Assembly: GCA_946887105.1 (NCBI GenBank)
Contig: CAMPKJ010000046.1
Location: 1 to 25,160 of the forward strand
Source: an uncultured Acidobacteriota bacterium
GTDB lineage: Bacteria > Acidobacteriota > Thermoanaerobaculia > Gp7-AA8
Reading direction: 5' to 3'
DNA length: 25,160 bases
Made by a program: the position numbers and the translations under genes. Positions 7,479-15,079 of this stretch are shown here, piece after piece. How positions within the stretch are numbered: position 1 is the first letter of the stretch; each line of letters starts with the position of its first letter. The notes under the pieces are model-generated. The model was not told the origin of the DNA, did not search any database, and saw only the letters and a program-made list of their open reading frames with translations.

Positions 7479-8102
7479 ATGGAACGTCTGGCGATCATCC
7501 TCATCTGCTTCGGCTACCTCACGTTCGGCTCCGTGTACGCGGTCATCTCCGGCCAGCGGGCGTTCGACTACGACAACGAGGCCGTGCTCTTCGTGCTGGG
7601 CCTGGAGGTGGCGTTCGGCGCGGCCGCGCTCCTGCTGCTTCGTCAACGCGGATGGTCGCGGCGCGACATCGGATTCGAGGTCTCCCGCGGCAGTACCGCC
7701 GGCGCGCTCGGACTCCTCTTCGGCACGAACATCGTTTGCGGCGTGGCGTACCTGATCCTGTCGGCGTCCACGGACCTGATGCGGGGCTGGGAAACGGCTC
7801 CGGTGCGTTTCACGGCCGCGCCGGCGCTGATGCTGCTGTTCCTGATCGTCAACTCGCTGTTCGAGGAGATCTTCGTGGTCGGCTATCTCATCGAGGCCAG
7901 TCCGGCCGGCGAGGCCTTCTTCGCGGTCAGCGTGAGCGCGCTCGTTCGCCTCCTGTACCACACCTATCAGGGACCGCTGGCGATCGCCACGATCCTGCCG
8001 CTGGGACTGATCTTCGCGGCCGTTTATCTCAGGTGGCGCAATCTCTGGCCGCTCGTTCTTGCGCATACGGTAATGAACGTGGCCGGCTGGGCGGCCGGCT
8101 GA
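7479..8102 (+). CDS. CPBP-family intramembrane metalloprotease-like protein
   Basis: A 207-residue polytopic membrane protein of the CPBP (CAAX protease and bacteriocin-processing) family. Motif 1 is NSLFEEIFVVGYLIEA, keeping the paired glutamates but lacking the usual arginine (EExxxR). Motif 2 is ALVRLLYHTYQG with the expected histidine, and motif 3 is LVLAHTVMNVAGW with the H-x3-N pattern. Active members cleave peptide bonds in the membrane; some act in bacteriocin maturation or immunity. The start at 7479 is preferred because of GGAGAAGG upstream; an in-frame ATG at 7449 would add 10 residues. It is divergent from the SRPBCC-ArsR operon. With motif 1 altered, it may be a non-catalytic relative. 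Confidence 0.8.
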   Translation: MERLAIILICFGYLTFGSVYAVISGQRAFDYDNEAVLFVLGLEVAFGAAALLLLRQRGWSRRDIGFEVSRGSTAGALGLLFGTNIVCGVAYLILSASTDLMRGWETAPVRFTAAPALMLLFLIVNSLFEEIFVVGYLIEASPAGEAFFAVSVSALVRLLYHTYQGPLAIATILPLGLIFAAVYLRWRNLWPLVLAHTVMNVAGWAAG

Positions 8103-8242
8103 ATCGCCATACGGCGAGATCGCCATAGTGATTGATAGAAGCCAGTAAGTCGTGACGTTACAGTGATTTACATCTTCCCTTGCGAAGTTTCGGGACCGTA
8201 CAATCGGCGCGAATCCCGAAAACCAGAGGAGAGATCGCGCCG

Positions 8243-8419
8243 ATGAATTTCGACTGCGCCACGATCACGTATCCGGACGGACGCATCGCGCAGCTCACTC
8301 CGGCCGAGTTTTACGCACTGCCGCTCGGCGAGCGCATCGAGTTGCTCACCGGCGGCCGGATGAAGTTCGAGAAGGACAACCAGCCGGTCTCTCCGCTGGA
8401 GGCGCTGAAGAAGAAATGA
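8243..8419 (+). CDS. 58-residue protein of unknown function
   Basis: A small acidic/basic cytoplasmic protein (MNFDCATITYPDGRIAQLTP, later EKDNQPVSPLEALKKK) with no signal peptide or membrane segment. The segment TPAEFYALPLGERIELLTGG looks like a short helical unit, and I do not recognise a family. Support for it being real comes from the purine-rich AGAGGAGAGA upstream, G/C-rich third positions and an ATGA overlap with the next gene. It is the first of three coupled genes. A TACAAT at 8199-8204 might be a -10 box. Confidence 0.7.
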   Translation: MNFDCATITYPDGRIAQLTPAEFYALPLGERIELLTGGRMKFEKDNQPVSPLEALKKK

Positions 8420-9045
8420 AACGCCGCTGGCTTCTCTCCGGTGCAATCGCCGTCTCCGCCGTGATCTGGGCGGCCACCGTGGCCGCTGCCTATCAGGCCA
8501 TCCGCCGTTTCGAGAGCACGCCCGGCACCGCCGCCATCGCCCCCGGGTTCTGGCCGGGCCGCAGCACGATCGAGCCCCGGCGCGGCGAGTGGTCGCTGGT
8601 GATGCTCGTCCATCCGCATTGCTCGTGCAGCCGCGCGAGCATCAAGGAGCTGGAAGCGGTGCTCGAAAAAGCGCCGCGTTCCGTGCGGCCGTACGTGCTG
8701 GTCTATCGTCCGCGCGCGTTCGCCGCCGGATGGGAGCGGACGGACGTCTACACGGCGGCCACGCGCCTGCGCGGGGCGCGCGTGATCATCGACGTCGACG
8801 GCGCCGAGGCGCGTCTCTTCGGCGGCTTCACCTCGGGTCAGACCTTTCTTTATGACGGCGGCGGGAAGCTGCGCTTCGAGGGCGGCATCACGTCACTGCG
8901 CGGACACGCGGGCCTGAACAGCGGGCGCGCCGGAATCATCCGCATCGCCAACACGCAAGCCGGAACCGGAGCGCATCCGGTCTTCGGCTGTGCCATTAGC
9001 AGCAAACCGGGCAGTAGCAAACCAGCCAGAGGAGAAAAACGATGA
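8416..9045 (+). CDS. Membrane-anchored thioredoxin-like protein with CxC motif (RedB-like)
   Basis: A 209-residue protein with one N-terminal transmembrane/signal segment (WLLSGAIAVSAVIWAATVAA). It is followed by a thioredoxin-like fold: strand WSLVMLVHPHCSCSRASIKE with a C-x-C at the active-site position, then PYVLVYRP and RVIIDVDGAEARLFGGFTSG, then QTFLYDGGGKLRFEGGITS. The usual C-x-x-C is replaced by C-S-C. Proteins of this kind are sometimes annotated RedB; the function is not established. The domain probably faces the periplasm. The C-terminal 30 residues (serine/lysine-rich, with a further cysteine) look unstructured. It overlaps both neighbours by ATGA, so the three genes should be co-translated. 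Confidence 0.75.
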   Translation: MKRRWLLSGAIAVSAVIWAATVAAAYQAIRRFESTPGTAAIAPGFWPGRSTIEPRRGEWSLVMLVHPHCSCSRASIKELEAVLEKAPRSVRPYVLVYRPRAFAAGWERTDVYTAATRLRGARVIIDVDGAEARLFGGFTSGQTFLYDGGGKLRFEGGITSLRGHAGLNSGRAGIIRIANTQAGTGAHPVFGCAISSKPGSSKPARGEKR

Positions 9046-9728
9046 GCGACGTCGCAGCGGAAGCGCGTGCAACACAGATTCACGCGGAACAGATGACGAT
9101 CCGCCACGTGCGTGTCGACCGCATGTTCGCCGTTCTGCTGGCCGTGCAGTACGTCGCCGGCATCGTGGGCGCGCTGCTGGTCTCGCCGTATGCATGGGAA
9201 GGAAAGGATCGCGTGCTGCACATGCACGTCTGGGTGGCGATCCTCGGCGGCGCGGGCATCATCATCCTGCCGATCCTGCTGGCGATCTTCCGGCCCGGCA
9301 CGACCATGACCCGGCACGTGATCGCGGCCTCGCAGATGCTTTCCTCGGCGTTGCTGATCCACCTCACCGGCGGCCGCATCGAGACGCACTTTCACGTCTT
9401 CGGCTCGCTCGCGTTTCTCGCGTTCTACCTCGACTGGAAAGTGATTCTCACCGCCACCACCGTCGTCGCCGCCGATCACTTCCTGCGCGGCATCTACTGG
9501 CCCGAGTCGGTCTACGGCGTCGCCAATCCGGAGTGGTGGCGGTTCCTCGAGCACGCGGCCTGGGTGGTCTTCGAGGACGTGTTCCTGATCTGGTCCTGCA
9601 TTCTCGGCAATCGCGAGATGGCCGCATCCGCTGCGAAGCAGGCCGCGGTCGAGCATCTGTCGGAACAGGAACAACTGAAGAGCGCCGCGCTGGAGATGGC
9701 ACTCGCGGAGATGCAGGCTACCGCTTAG
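9042..9728 (+). CDS. Stand-alone multi-helix membrane sensor module (histidine-rich, no kinase domain)
   Basis: A 228-residue protein with about six transmembrane helices. The segments HMHVWVAILGGAGIIILPIL, HLTGGRIETHFHVFGSLAFL and PEWWRFLEHAAWVVFEDVFL match the integral membrane input domain that in many bacteria sits in front of histidine kinase or cyclase modules. The clustered histidines in GGRIETHFHVF could bind a metal or haem (inference). Here the protein ends after a short coiled coil (AASAAKQAAVEHLSEQEQLK onward), where a kinase would normally begin, so no output domain is attached. It overlaps the thioredoxin-like gene by ATGA and the convergent DUF3617 gene by 11 bases. Confidence 0.78.
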   Translation: MSDVAAEARATQIHAEQMTIRHVRVDRMFAVLLAVQYVAGIVGALLVSPYAWEGKDRVLHMHVWVAILGGAGIIILPILLAIFRPGTTMTRHVIAASQMLSSALLIHLTGGRIETHFHVFGSLAFLAFYLDWKVILTATTVVAADHFLRGIYWPESVYGVANPEWWRFLEHAAWVVFEDVFLIWSCILGNREMAASAAKQAAVEHLSEQEQLKSAALEMALAEMQATA

Positions 9729-10110
9729 GACAGGCGCCGAGGCGTTTCCCCGCCACGCTCGATCCGTTCGAGCTCGCCGACTCGTAACGATCGCCGTGAT
9801 ACGTGGTCGTGTTCGTGACCTCGGTCTTGCCGCAGGCGATGGTCACGACCGTGCGATTGCCGGTCAGCGCGACGTCTTTCAGACTGCAGCGGCCGGCGGT
9901 GTTTTTCCTGGTCGATTCTTCGAGGTACGTCCGCAGCGTGGCCAGGTCGCCGCTCATCGATTTCGCCTCGGCGGCGGTGATGCAGTACTTGCCGACCATC
10001 GGCGGCGTCGAGCCCATGGTCATCGTCGTTTCCCACTCTCCGGGCTGGATGCGATCGGCGGCAGCGACACTGGTGGCGCAGAGCAGGATTACGGCAAGCA
10101 TTCTGGTCAT
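9718..10110 (-). CDS. DUF3617 family secreted protein
   Basis: A 130-residue protein with a signal peptide (MTRMLAVILLCATSVAAA) and the DUF3617 pattern: RIQPGEWETTMTMGSTPPMV near the N-terminus, a conserved cysteine in GKYCITAAEA, and further cysteines in GRCSLKDV, TIACGKT and LGACPKR. Proteins of this family are exported and have no established function. The cysteine pattern suggests two disulfides. It overlaps the convergent sensor gene at the 3' ends. Confidence 0.85.
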   Translation of the reverse strand: MTRMLAVILLCATSVAAADRIQPGEWETTMTMGSTPPMVGKYCITAAEAKSMSGDLATLRTYLEESTRKNTAGRCSLKDVALTGNRTVVTIACGKTEVTNTTTYHGDRYESASSNGSSVAGKRLGACPKR

Positions 10111-10129
10111 GGAAGCGGCAGTGTAGACC

Positions 10130-11044
10130 CTACTTCAGCGGAATCTGCCACGTCCCGCGCACGTATGCGCAGAGCGCGTCGCCGTCCCAGCCTCCCATCC
10201 AGAACGCGAGCGGCCATTCCTGCGATGGATCTCCGCCCGGCAGGTTCGCGTACACGTCGCCGTTCACGCCGATGTTCCAGCCGTCGAAGAGCAGCGTGAG
10301 CTGATGGGCGCGGCGGTCGATGGGACGATTGTTGAACGTGCCCACGGCGAGGTTCCACCACTGCTCGACGATGGCCAGCTGCTCGATGCGGGTCGTGAGC
10401 GCGGCGCGCTCCGTCGGATCCTTGGTCTTCTTCAGCAGCGCCTTCAGGTTGGCCTGCCGCTCCAGACGATTCTGGATGCAGGTCTCATTCGACGCGTCCT
10501 TGAGACCGGTCGCCAGCGCCACCATCGGCGAGTTCGATTGCATCATCGCCGGCTGACGGCGGATGAGCTGCGCGCTGGTCGCTTCCCACAGCGGCATGGA
10601 TGGATCGGATGGATTGACCCAGTCGCGCCGCTCGATCAGCGTTTCGCCGTCCGCATTGAACACGCGCACGTGCAGCGGATCGATGAAGAAGTAGTCGTTG
10701 CGGACCAGCACACCGTTGTGCTCGAGGATCTGGGCGTCGAGAAACGCCACGCGCGCTCCGACATACTCGGGACTGGACGCGCTGGTCACGGTCACGCCGA
10801 CGCGCGGGCCGTACTTCGAGGTCGCGCCGACCGGCAGGTTCGGTCCATCGTCGTCGCCCGGACCGAACTTGCGCTGCCACACGCCCGGCTCGTCCGGCTG
10901 CAGATGGATCTTCACATCGAAATCCGGCTCGCCCGCGAGCGCGAACGTGTAGCCGCTCACGCCGCGTTTCTCGTCCGTCGGATCGGGATCCGTGGCCATC
11001 CGCATCTGGTACCAGCCTTCGAAGTTCAGCGTCAGTGTGCTCAT
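10130..11044 (-). CDS. Protein of unknown function paired with a ferritin-like gene
   Basis: A 304-residue protein, starting at an ATG that overlaps the stop codon of the upstream ferritin-like gene (ATGA). It has no signal peptide or membrane helix. The N-terminal part is beta-rich (MSTLTLNFEGWYQMRMATD, later TFALAGEPDFDVKIHLQPDE). The middle (about residues 195-235) is a charged helical hairpin (CIQNRLERQANLKALLKKTK). The C-terminus is tryptophan- and glycine-rich (WPLAFWMGGWDGDALCAYVR). I do not recognise a family. Translational coupling implies it acts with, or is a subunit of, the ferritin-like enzyme. Confidence 0.75.
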   Translation of the reverse strand: MSTLTLNFEGWYQMRMATDPDPTDEKRGVSGYTFALAGEPDFDVKIHLQPDEPGVWQRKFGPGDDDGPNLPVGATSKYGPRVGVTVTSASSPEYVGARVAFLDAQILEHNGVLVRNDYFFIDPLHVRVFNADGETLIERRDWVNPSDPSMPLWEATSAQLIRRQPAMMQSNSPMVALATGLKDASNETCIQNRLERQANLKALLKKTKDPTERAALTTRIEQLAIVEQWWNLAVGTFNNRPIDRRAHQLTLLFDGWNIGVNGDVYANLPGGDPSQEWPLAFWMGGWDGDALCAYVRGTWQIPLK

Positions 11045-12774
11045 GTCAGACCCACATTCAGCCAGTTGCTCTTCCAGTCCAGCGCGATCCGCTCCATGTT
11101 CTGGCGGAGGTAATACAGCCGCAGCCACGGATACGACGGCGGCTCCTTGCGGAAGTCTTCGTACGGTTGGCCGGCGTCGATGTCGTCGCCGGCCTCCTCG
11201 GGCCAGATGGTCGCCCCTTCCTGCTGGAGCTGTTTCCAGAGCTCTTCGCGGCTGCGGCGCACTTCCTCGAAGCGCTGGCTCGGCAGCTTCAGCCACGGAT
11301 CGTGACGCGGCACCCAGCCCCACTTCGGCGTGACCGGATCGATGCCGCCCATCGCCGCCGCGTACGCGCTGTCTTTCGGCGCCGGCAGCGCGCGGCGCGC
11401 GGTGAGTCTGCGGAATCCGAGGACCAGCGCGTCGATGCGCTCCTGAAAGAGGTTCCAGGTCTGTTCGAGATTCGGGAAGAGCACCACGTCGCCGGCCAGC
11501 TCGAATCCGGGACCGGCGGTCTCGAAGTTTTTCGGATCGTATTTCGCGAACGCAGGCAGCTCGGTGAGGATCTCCGCCAGCGGACGGATGAACATGGTCA
11601 TGAACGGGAAGAACGCCGCGTCCATCAGACCGTTGGTCTGGTCTTCCGACTTGACCTGATCGCTGTAGAGATAGAGCAGCAGGAGCAGCATCACCTCGTA
11701 GCAGTCGTTGAACATCTCCGCGACGCGGCGCGTGTCGGGATTGGTGATGATCGTGACTTCCTTCTCCGGCGCGGTGACGTCGGGCTGCCGGCGCACCATC
11801 GGATTCGGGACCACGGGCCGCGCGCCGAGTTTCCCCAGCTTCTCGCCGTCTTCTTCCATCTCTCCGCGGATCTGCGAGAAGAGGCAGAAGTGCGTGTTCG
11901 GCAGATAGTTCGGCGGCGCGGTCGAGCCTTCGCCCTGCTCGATGATCATGCGGATGGCCTGCTGCGCCGATTTGAGATCGGTCACGGCGATCAGCGAGAG
12001 TCCGTACTGATTGAGGTCGTTCATCTGGCCGTACAGCGGGCTGGGAGGTCCACCGTAGATCTGGTTCTGCGGCTTGCCGATGAAGAGCTTCGCTTCGCCG
12101 ACGGTCTCGCAGAGGAACGTGAAGCCGGCGTCGATCTCCTGATAGAGCTCCTGCACGGATTGAAATGGGACGCCGTATTGATCGATGTGCGGCGCACCGC
12201 CGAGCAATCGCGGCTCGCCGTCGTCATCCCGTCCCTCGCGCAGCGCGGCCATCACTTCATCCGGCGACGCGCCTTTCTTTCCGACGCGGTTGCACCATGT
12301 CGTCGCGCATTTCTGATCGACGTCCTTGTCGCCGATCGGCGGCAGCTTGCAGAAGTCTTCCAGCTGATCGGGCTTCTCGAATTTCTGGAAGCGCTTGATG
12401 GTCTTCAGATCGCCGCGCGTGAGCTCCATCTTGATGTTCGCGTCGCCGTAGTACTTCAGCTTCTGCGGCATGTTCGGGCGCGAGAACGACGGCGTGCCGC
12501 CGATCGACGACAGGAGATTCAGCGCGAGGCCGAGGTGCTCCATCTCCTGGCGCGTGATGAGCGTGATCTTCATCGCCCAGCGCCGCACTCGCTCCAGCTC
12601 CGCCTCGGTGAGAATCTCTTTCTTCTGGTCCGGCCCCGACCAGCGCTCGTAGGGATAGCGCTTGAGCGAATAGACGGCGAAGAGGTACTGGCACATGAGC
12701 TGGTGCTCGAGCTCCGAGGCGAGGCGGAGAGCGTCCATGAGCTGTGCGCGGGTTTTGATCAGCGCGTTGGCCAT
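11041..12774 (-). CDS. Ferritin-like domain protein (VioB/iminophenyl-pyruvate dimer synthase-type)
   Basis: A 577-residue protein whose N-terminus carries a ferritin-like helical bundle of the VioB/RebD type: LASELEHQLMCQYLFAVYSL (E21, E23, H24) and ITRQEMEHLGLALNLLSSIG (E77, H80) supply likely iron ligands. A second helical block (MFNDCYEVMLLLLLYLY near the middle) completes the bundle. VioB and RebD join two indole-pyruvate imines in violacein and rebeccamycin synthesis, but they are about 1,000 residues long, and no amino-acid oxidase (VioA/RebO) is nearby, so the same reaction should not be assumed. It is the first gene of a two-gene operon. The start at 12774 is the ATG giving MANALIKTRAQLMDALRLAS; the longer upstream frame is not coding-like. 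Confidence 0.82.
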   Translation of the reverse strand: MANALIKTRAQLMDALRLASELEHQLMCQYLFAVYSLKRYPYERWSGPDQKKEILTEAELERVRRWAMKITLITRQEMEHLGLALNLLSSIGGTPSFSRPNMPQKLKYYGDANIKMELTRGDLKTIKRFQKFEKPDQLEDFCKLPPIGDKDVDQKCATTWCNRVGKKGASPDEVMAALREGRDDDGEPRLLGGAPHIDQYGVPFQSVQELYQEIDAGFTFLCETVGEAKLFIGKPQNQIYGGPPSPLYGQMNDLNQYGLSLIAVTDLKSAQQAIRMIIEQGEGSTAPPNYLPNTHFCLFSQIRGEMEEDGEKLGKLGARPVVPNPMVRRQPDVTAPEKEVTIITNPDTRRVAEMFNDCYEVMLLLLLYLYSDQVKSEDQTNGLMDAAFFPFMTMFIRPLAEILTELPAFAKYDPKNFETAGPGFELAGDVVLFPNLEQTWNLFQERIDALVLGFRRLTARRALPAPKDSAYAAAMGGIDPVTPKWGWVPRHDPWLKLPSQRFEEVRRSREELWKQLQQEGATIWPEEAGDDIDAGQPYEDFRKEPPSYPWLRLYYLRQNMERIALDWKSNWLNVGLT

Positions 12775-12851
12775 GCCTGGGAGTGTACTGAAAACGAAAA
12801 TCCCTACCCATCGCTCATGAACCGCACCACGTCGGCCATGAGACCACTTGG

Positions 12852-13745
12852 ATGTATCGTCGGCGAACGTTCTACTACTCGCTGCAGCAGCGCCTTCTCG
12901 CATCCGACTGCGAGCTCCCGTTCCTGTCGCCGCGCGACGCGAACGCGCGGCCGGACATCGCCCTGCACCTGGCGACGCGCATCGCGATGCCGCGCATCGT
13001 CTCGAGCTGGTATCGCGGCCCGTCGCTGACCATCGATCGCACCGGCGATGACGACCTGCTCGTGCAATTCGAGGACGGCACGTCGTTCCTCGTGAATGCC
13101 CACTCCATCGCGCTCGTCGACGCACCCGCGGCCTACACGCGCGATGATGTCGCCGCGTACGCGCTCGGCCCCGTCGTCGCCATCGCGCTGCATCTGCAAG
13201 GCGCCGTGCTCCTGCATGCTTCGTCCGTGATGATGCGCGGAAAGGCGATCGTGTTCGCCGGTCCCTCCGGCAGCGGCAAGTCGACCACCGCGGCGATCCT
13301 CCATCGTCTCGGATACGCCGTGCTCTCGGACGACGTCACCGAGCTCGCCGGAACGCGCGCGATCGCGTCGCTGCCTGCGATGCGATTGTGGCCGGAGGTC
13401 GTCCACGCGCTCTTCGGCGCGAACGCCGTGTTTCCCGATCGCGCGCCATCGTGGGAGAAGAAGCTCGTGGTCATCGAAGAGGCGCCGCCGGCGGAGATCG
13501 CAGCCGTGCTCTTTCTCGACGAACGCGCATCCGCGCCGCGGCTGGAGCGCCTCCCGCCGCGCGATTCCTGGCGCCGGTTGATGGCCAACGTCTACACGGC
13601 CATGCTTCCGGGCGAGGTCATGGCACAGCGGATCTTCGAGGTGACCGCGGCGCTCGCCGATGCCGTTCCGGCGTTCGCGTTCGCGCCGCCGCCGCTGGAG
13701 CAGGCGGATGCGCTCGGCGATTTCCTGGAGCGCGGGCTGCGATGA
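12852..13745 (+). CDS. HprK-like lasso-peptide kinase homologue
   Basis: A 297-residue kinase of the HPr kinase-related group found in lasso-peptide clusters (PadeK-type). The N-terminal region (RRTFYYSLQQRLLASDCELP) matches the beta-rich domain preceding the kinase core in that group. The core has LLHASSVMM (H122), a Walker A loop GPSGSGKST at residues 137-145 and the acidic motif LSDDVTEL at 158-165. PadeK phosphorylates the C-terminal serine of its lasso precursor (family knowledge). The only ATG in this frame near the start is at 12852; no strong ribosome site is visible. It overlaps the cyclase gene by ATGA. It heads the RiPP cluster and is divergent from the ferritin-like gene. Confidence 0.86.
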   Translation: MYRRRTFYYSLQQRLLASDCELPFLSPRDANARPDIALHLATRIAMPRIVSSWYRGPSLTIDRTGDDDLLVQFEDGTSFLVNAHSIALVDAPAAYTRDDVAAYALGPVVAIALHLQGAVLLHASSVMMRGKAIVFAGPSGSGKSTTAAILHRLGYAVLSDDVTELAGTRAIASLPAMRLWPEVVHALFGANAVFPDRAPSWEKKLVVIEEAPPAEIAAVLFLDERASAPRLERLPPRDSWRRLMANVYTAMLPGEVMAQRIFEVTAALADAVPAFAFAPPPLEQADALGDFLERGLR

Positions 13746-15058
13746 GAGAGGTGGTCCTCACGCGGGATCCGTTCGGCGTGCGTCCTTTGTATTACGCGCG
13801 CACGCCGCGCGACTTCTTCTTCTCCGAAGTGCTCGAAGACGTGCTCGCGCATCCGGAGATCGCGCTCGACCTCGATGAGCGTGCGGTCGCCGATTACGTC
13901 GCATGCGGCGTCCTCAACGATCCCGAGGCGACCATCTACGCGAACATCCGCCGCGTGCCGCCTGCGCACACATTGCGCTGCGACGCGGACGGGCACATCA
14001 CCATCGAGCGTTACTGGCACGTTCCGCCGCGCGCGCCGAAACCGCGGCGCGATGCCGTCCAGCATCTGGAGGCTGCACTGAAGCAGGCCATCGCGGATCG
14101 CGTGCACGCACCGTCCGCGGTCGTGTTCATGAGTGGCGGACTCGATTCGACGCTCCTGGCCGCGTTGACGCGCGAGGTGCGGCCGGACACGCAACTGCTG
14201 GCCGGTACGTCCGTCTATCGGAATCGCATTGCGGACGTCGAGGAGTCGTTCGCGGACGACGCGGCGCGGTCGATCGGCATTCCGATCCGCAAATTCGTGC
14301 TCGACGACTTTCCGCCGCTGCAGGCGCTCGAAGACGATGTCTGGACGGCGGAGCCGGGTCCGCTGCTCACGGCGCCGATGACGCGCGACATCTACCGGCA
14401 GGCCGCGGAGCACGCGCCGGTCGCGTTGCACGGCCATCCCGCGGACGCGGTGCTCTCGGTCGATCTCATCGCCTACCTGCGCGGACTTCCGCGCGGCAAG
14501 CGCATCGCGGAGTTGATCCGCTACACGATCGCGCGGCGCCGTCCGCCGTACTTTTTCTTTCGGCCGCGGCGTGCCGCACTGCCGCGCACGATTCCCGATT
14601 GGCTGCGCGTGCGTCCCGATCCGACGCCGCACAGCGACGACCCGCTCGAGTCGGCGGCGTGGTCGAGCTACTTCGAGTGGACGCATCCGCAGTTCACGCA
14701 CGCGCCGGTCGACGTGGTCTATCCGTGGTGCGACGTGCGCGTGATCGAAGCCGCCCGCGAGCTCGACCCGATCCCGTGGCTGGTCGACAAACACATCACG
14801 CGCGAGATGCTGCGCGGGCGCGTCAGCGAGCGTATCCGTCAGCGGAAGAAATCGTTTCTGGCAGGCGATCCGTGGCGCGCCCCGGTGCCGGCTCTCGACA
14901 TCGAGGCGGCATCGCGTTTCATCGATCCGGCGCGGTTTCGCGACGCTTGCCGCGCCGCGGGATTCCTCGCGGATCAGACGCTGCGTGCGGTCGCGTTCGA
15001 GTCCTGGCTTCGCAAATTGCCCGCCGCCGTGGGCCGGCTGAGGACGGTACCGCGCTGA
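13742..15058 (+). CDS. Asparagine synthetase-like macrolactam (lasso) cyclase, N-terminally truncated
   Basis: A 438-residue asparagine-synthase-related protein, the expected lasso cyclase (C protein). The ATP-pyrophosphatase loop FMSGGLDST is at residues 129-137, and the C-terminal segment RIRQRKKSFLAGDPW at 364-378 resembles the usual end of the synthetase domain. The normal second-site motif S-G-x-G-x-D-E is reduced to LHGHPADAVLS (229-239). The protein begins at TRDPFGVRPLYYAR, which corresponds to the middle of the glutaminase-like domain. About 100 residues, including the position of the catalytic Cys2, are therefore missing compared with ~550-600-residue family members; the upstream frame is not glutaminase-like. 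Lasso cyclases adenylate an Asp/Glu side chain and need no glutamine hydrolysis, so activity remains plausible. The start overlaps the kinase stop. Confidence 0.85.
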   Translation: MREVVLTRDPFGVRPLYYARTPRDFFFSEVLEDVLAHPEIALDLDERAVADYVACGVLNDPEATIYANIRRVPPAHTLRCDADGHITIERYWHVPPRAPKPRRDAVQHLEAALKQAIADRVHAPSAVVFMSGGLDSTLLAALTREVRPDTQLLAGTSVYRNRIADVEESFADDAARSIGIPIRKFVLDDFPPLQALEDDVWTAEPGPLLTAPMTRDIYRQAAEHAPVALHGHPADAVLSVDLIAYLRGLPRGKRIAELIRYTIARRRPPYFFFRPRRAALPRTIPDWLRVRPDPTPHSDDPLESAAWSSYFEWTHPQFTHAPVDVVYPWCDVRVIEAARELDPIPWLVDKHITREMLRGRVSERIRQRKKSFLAGDPWRAPVPALDIEAASRFIDPARFRDACRAAGFLADQTLRAVAFESWLRKLPAAVGRLRTVPR

Positions 15059-15079
15059 CGTTTATGCTTAAATGCCTGC

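Noticed and set aside
12804..12836. Short minus-strand peptide MADVVRFMSDG upstream of the kinase gene, considered as a second small precursor
   Set aside because: No leader motif, only 11 codons, and no cyclisable core pattern.
13592..14794. 400-codon minus-strand frame opposite the kinase/cyclase genes, considered as a possible missing B2 protease
   Set aside because: Arg/His-rich shadow translation with no transglutaminase-like Cys-His-Asp pattern; the opposite strand has clear functional motifs.
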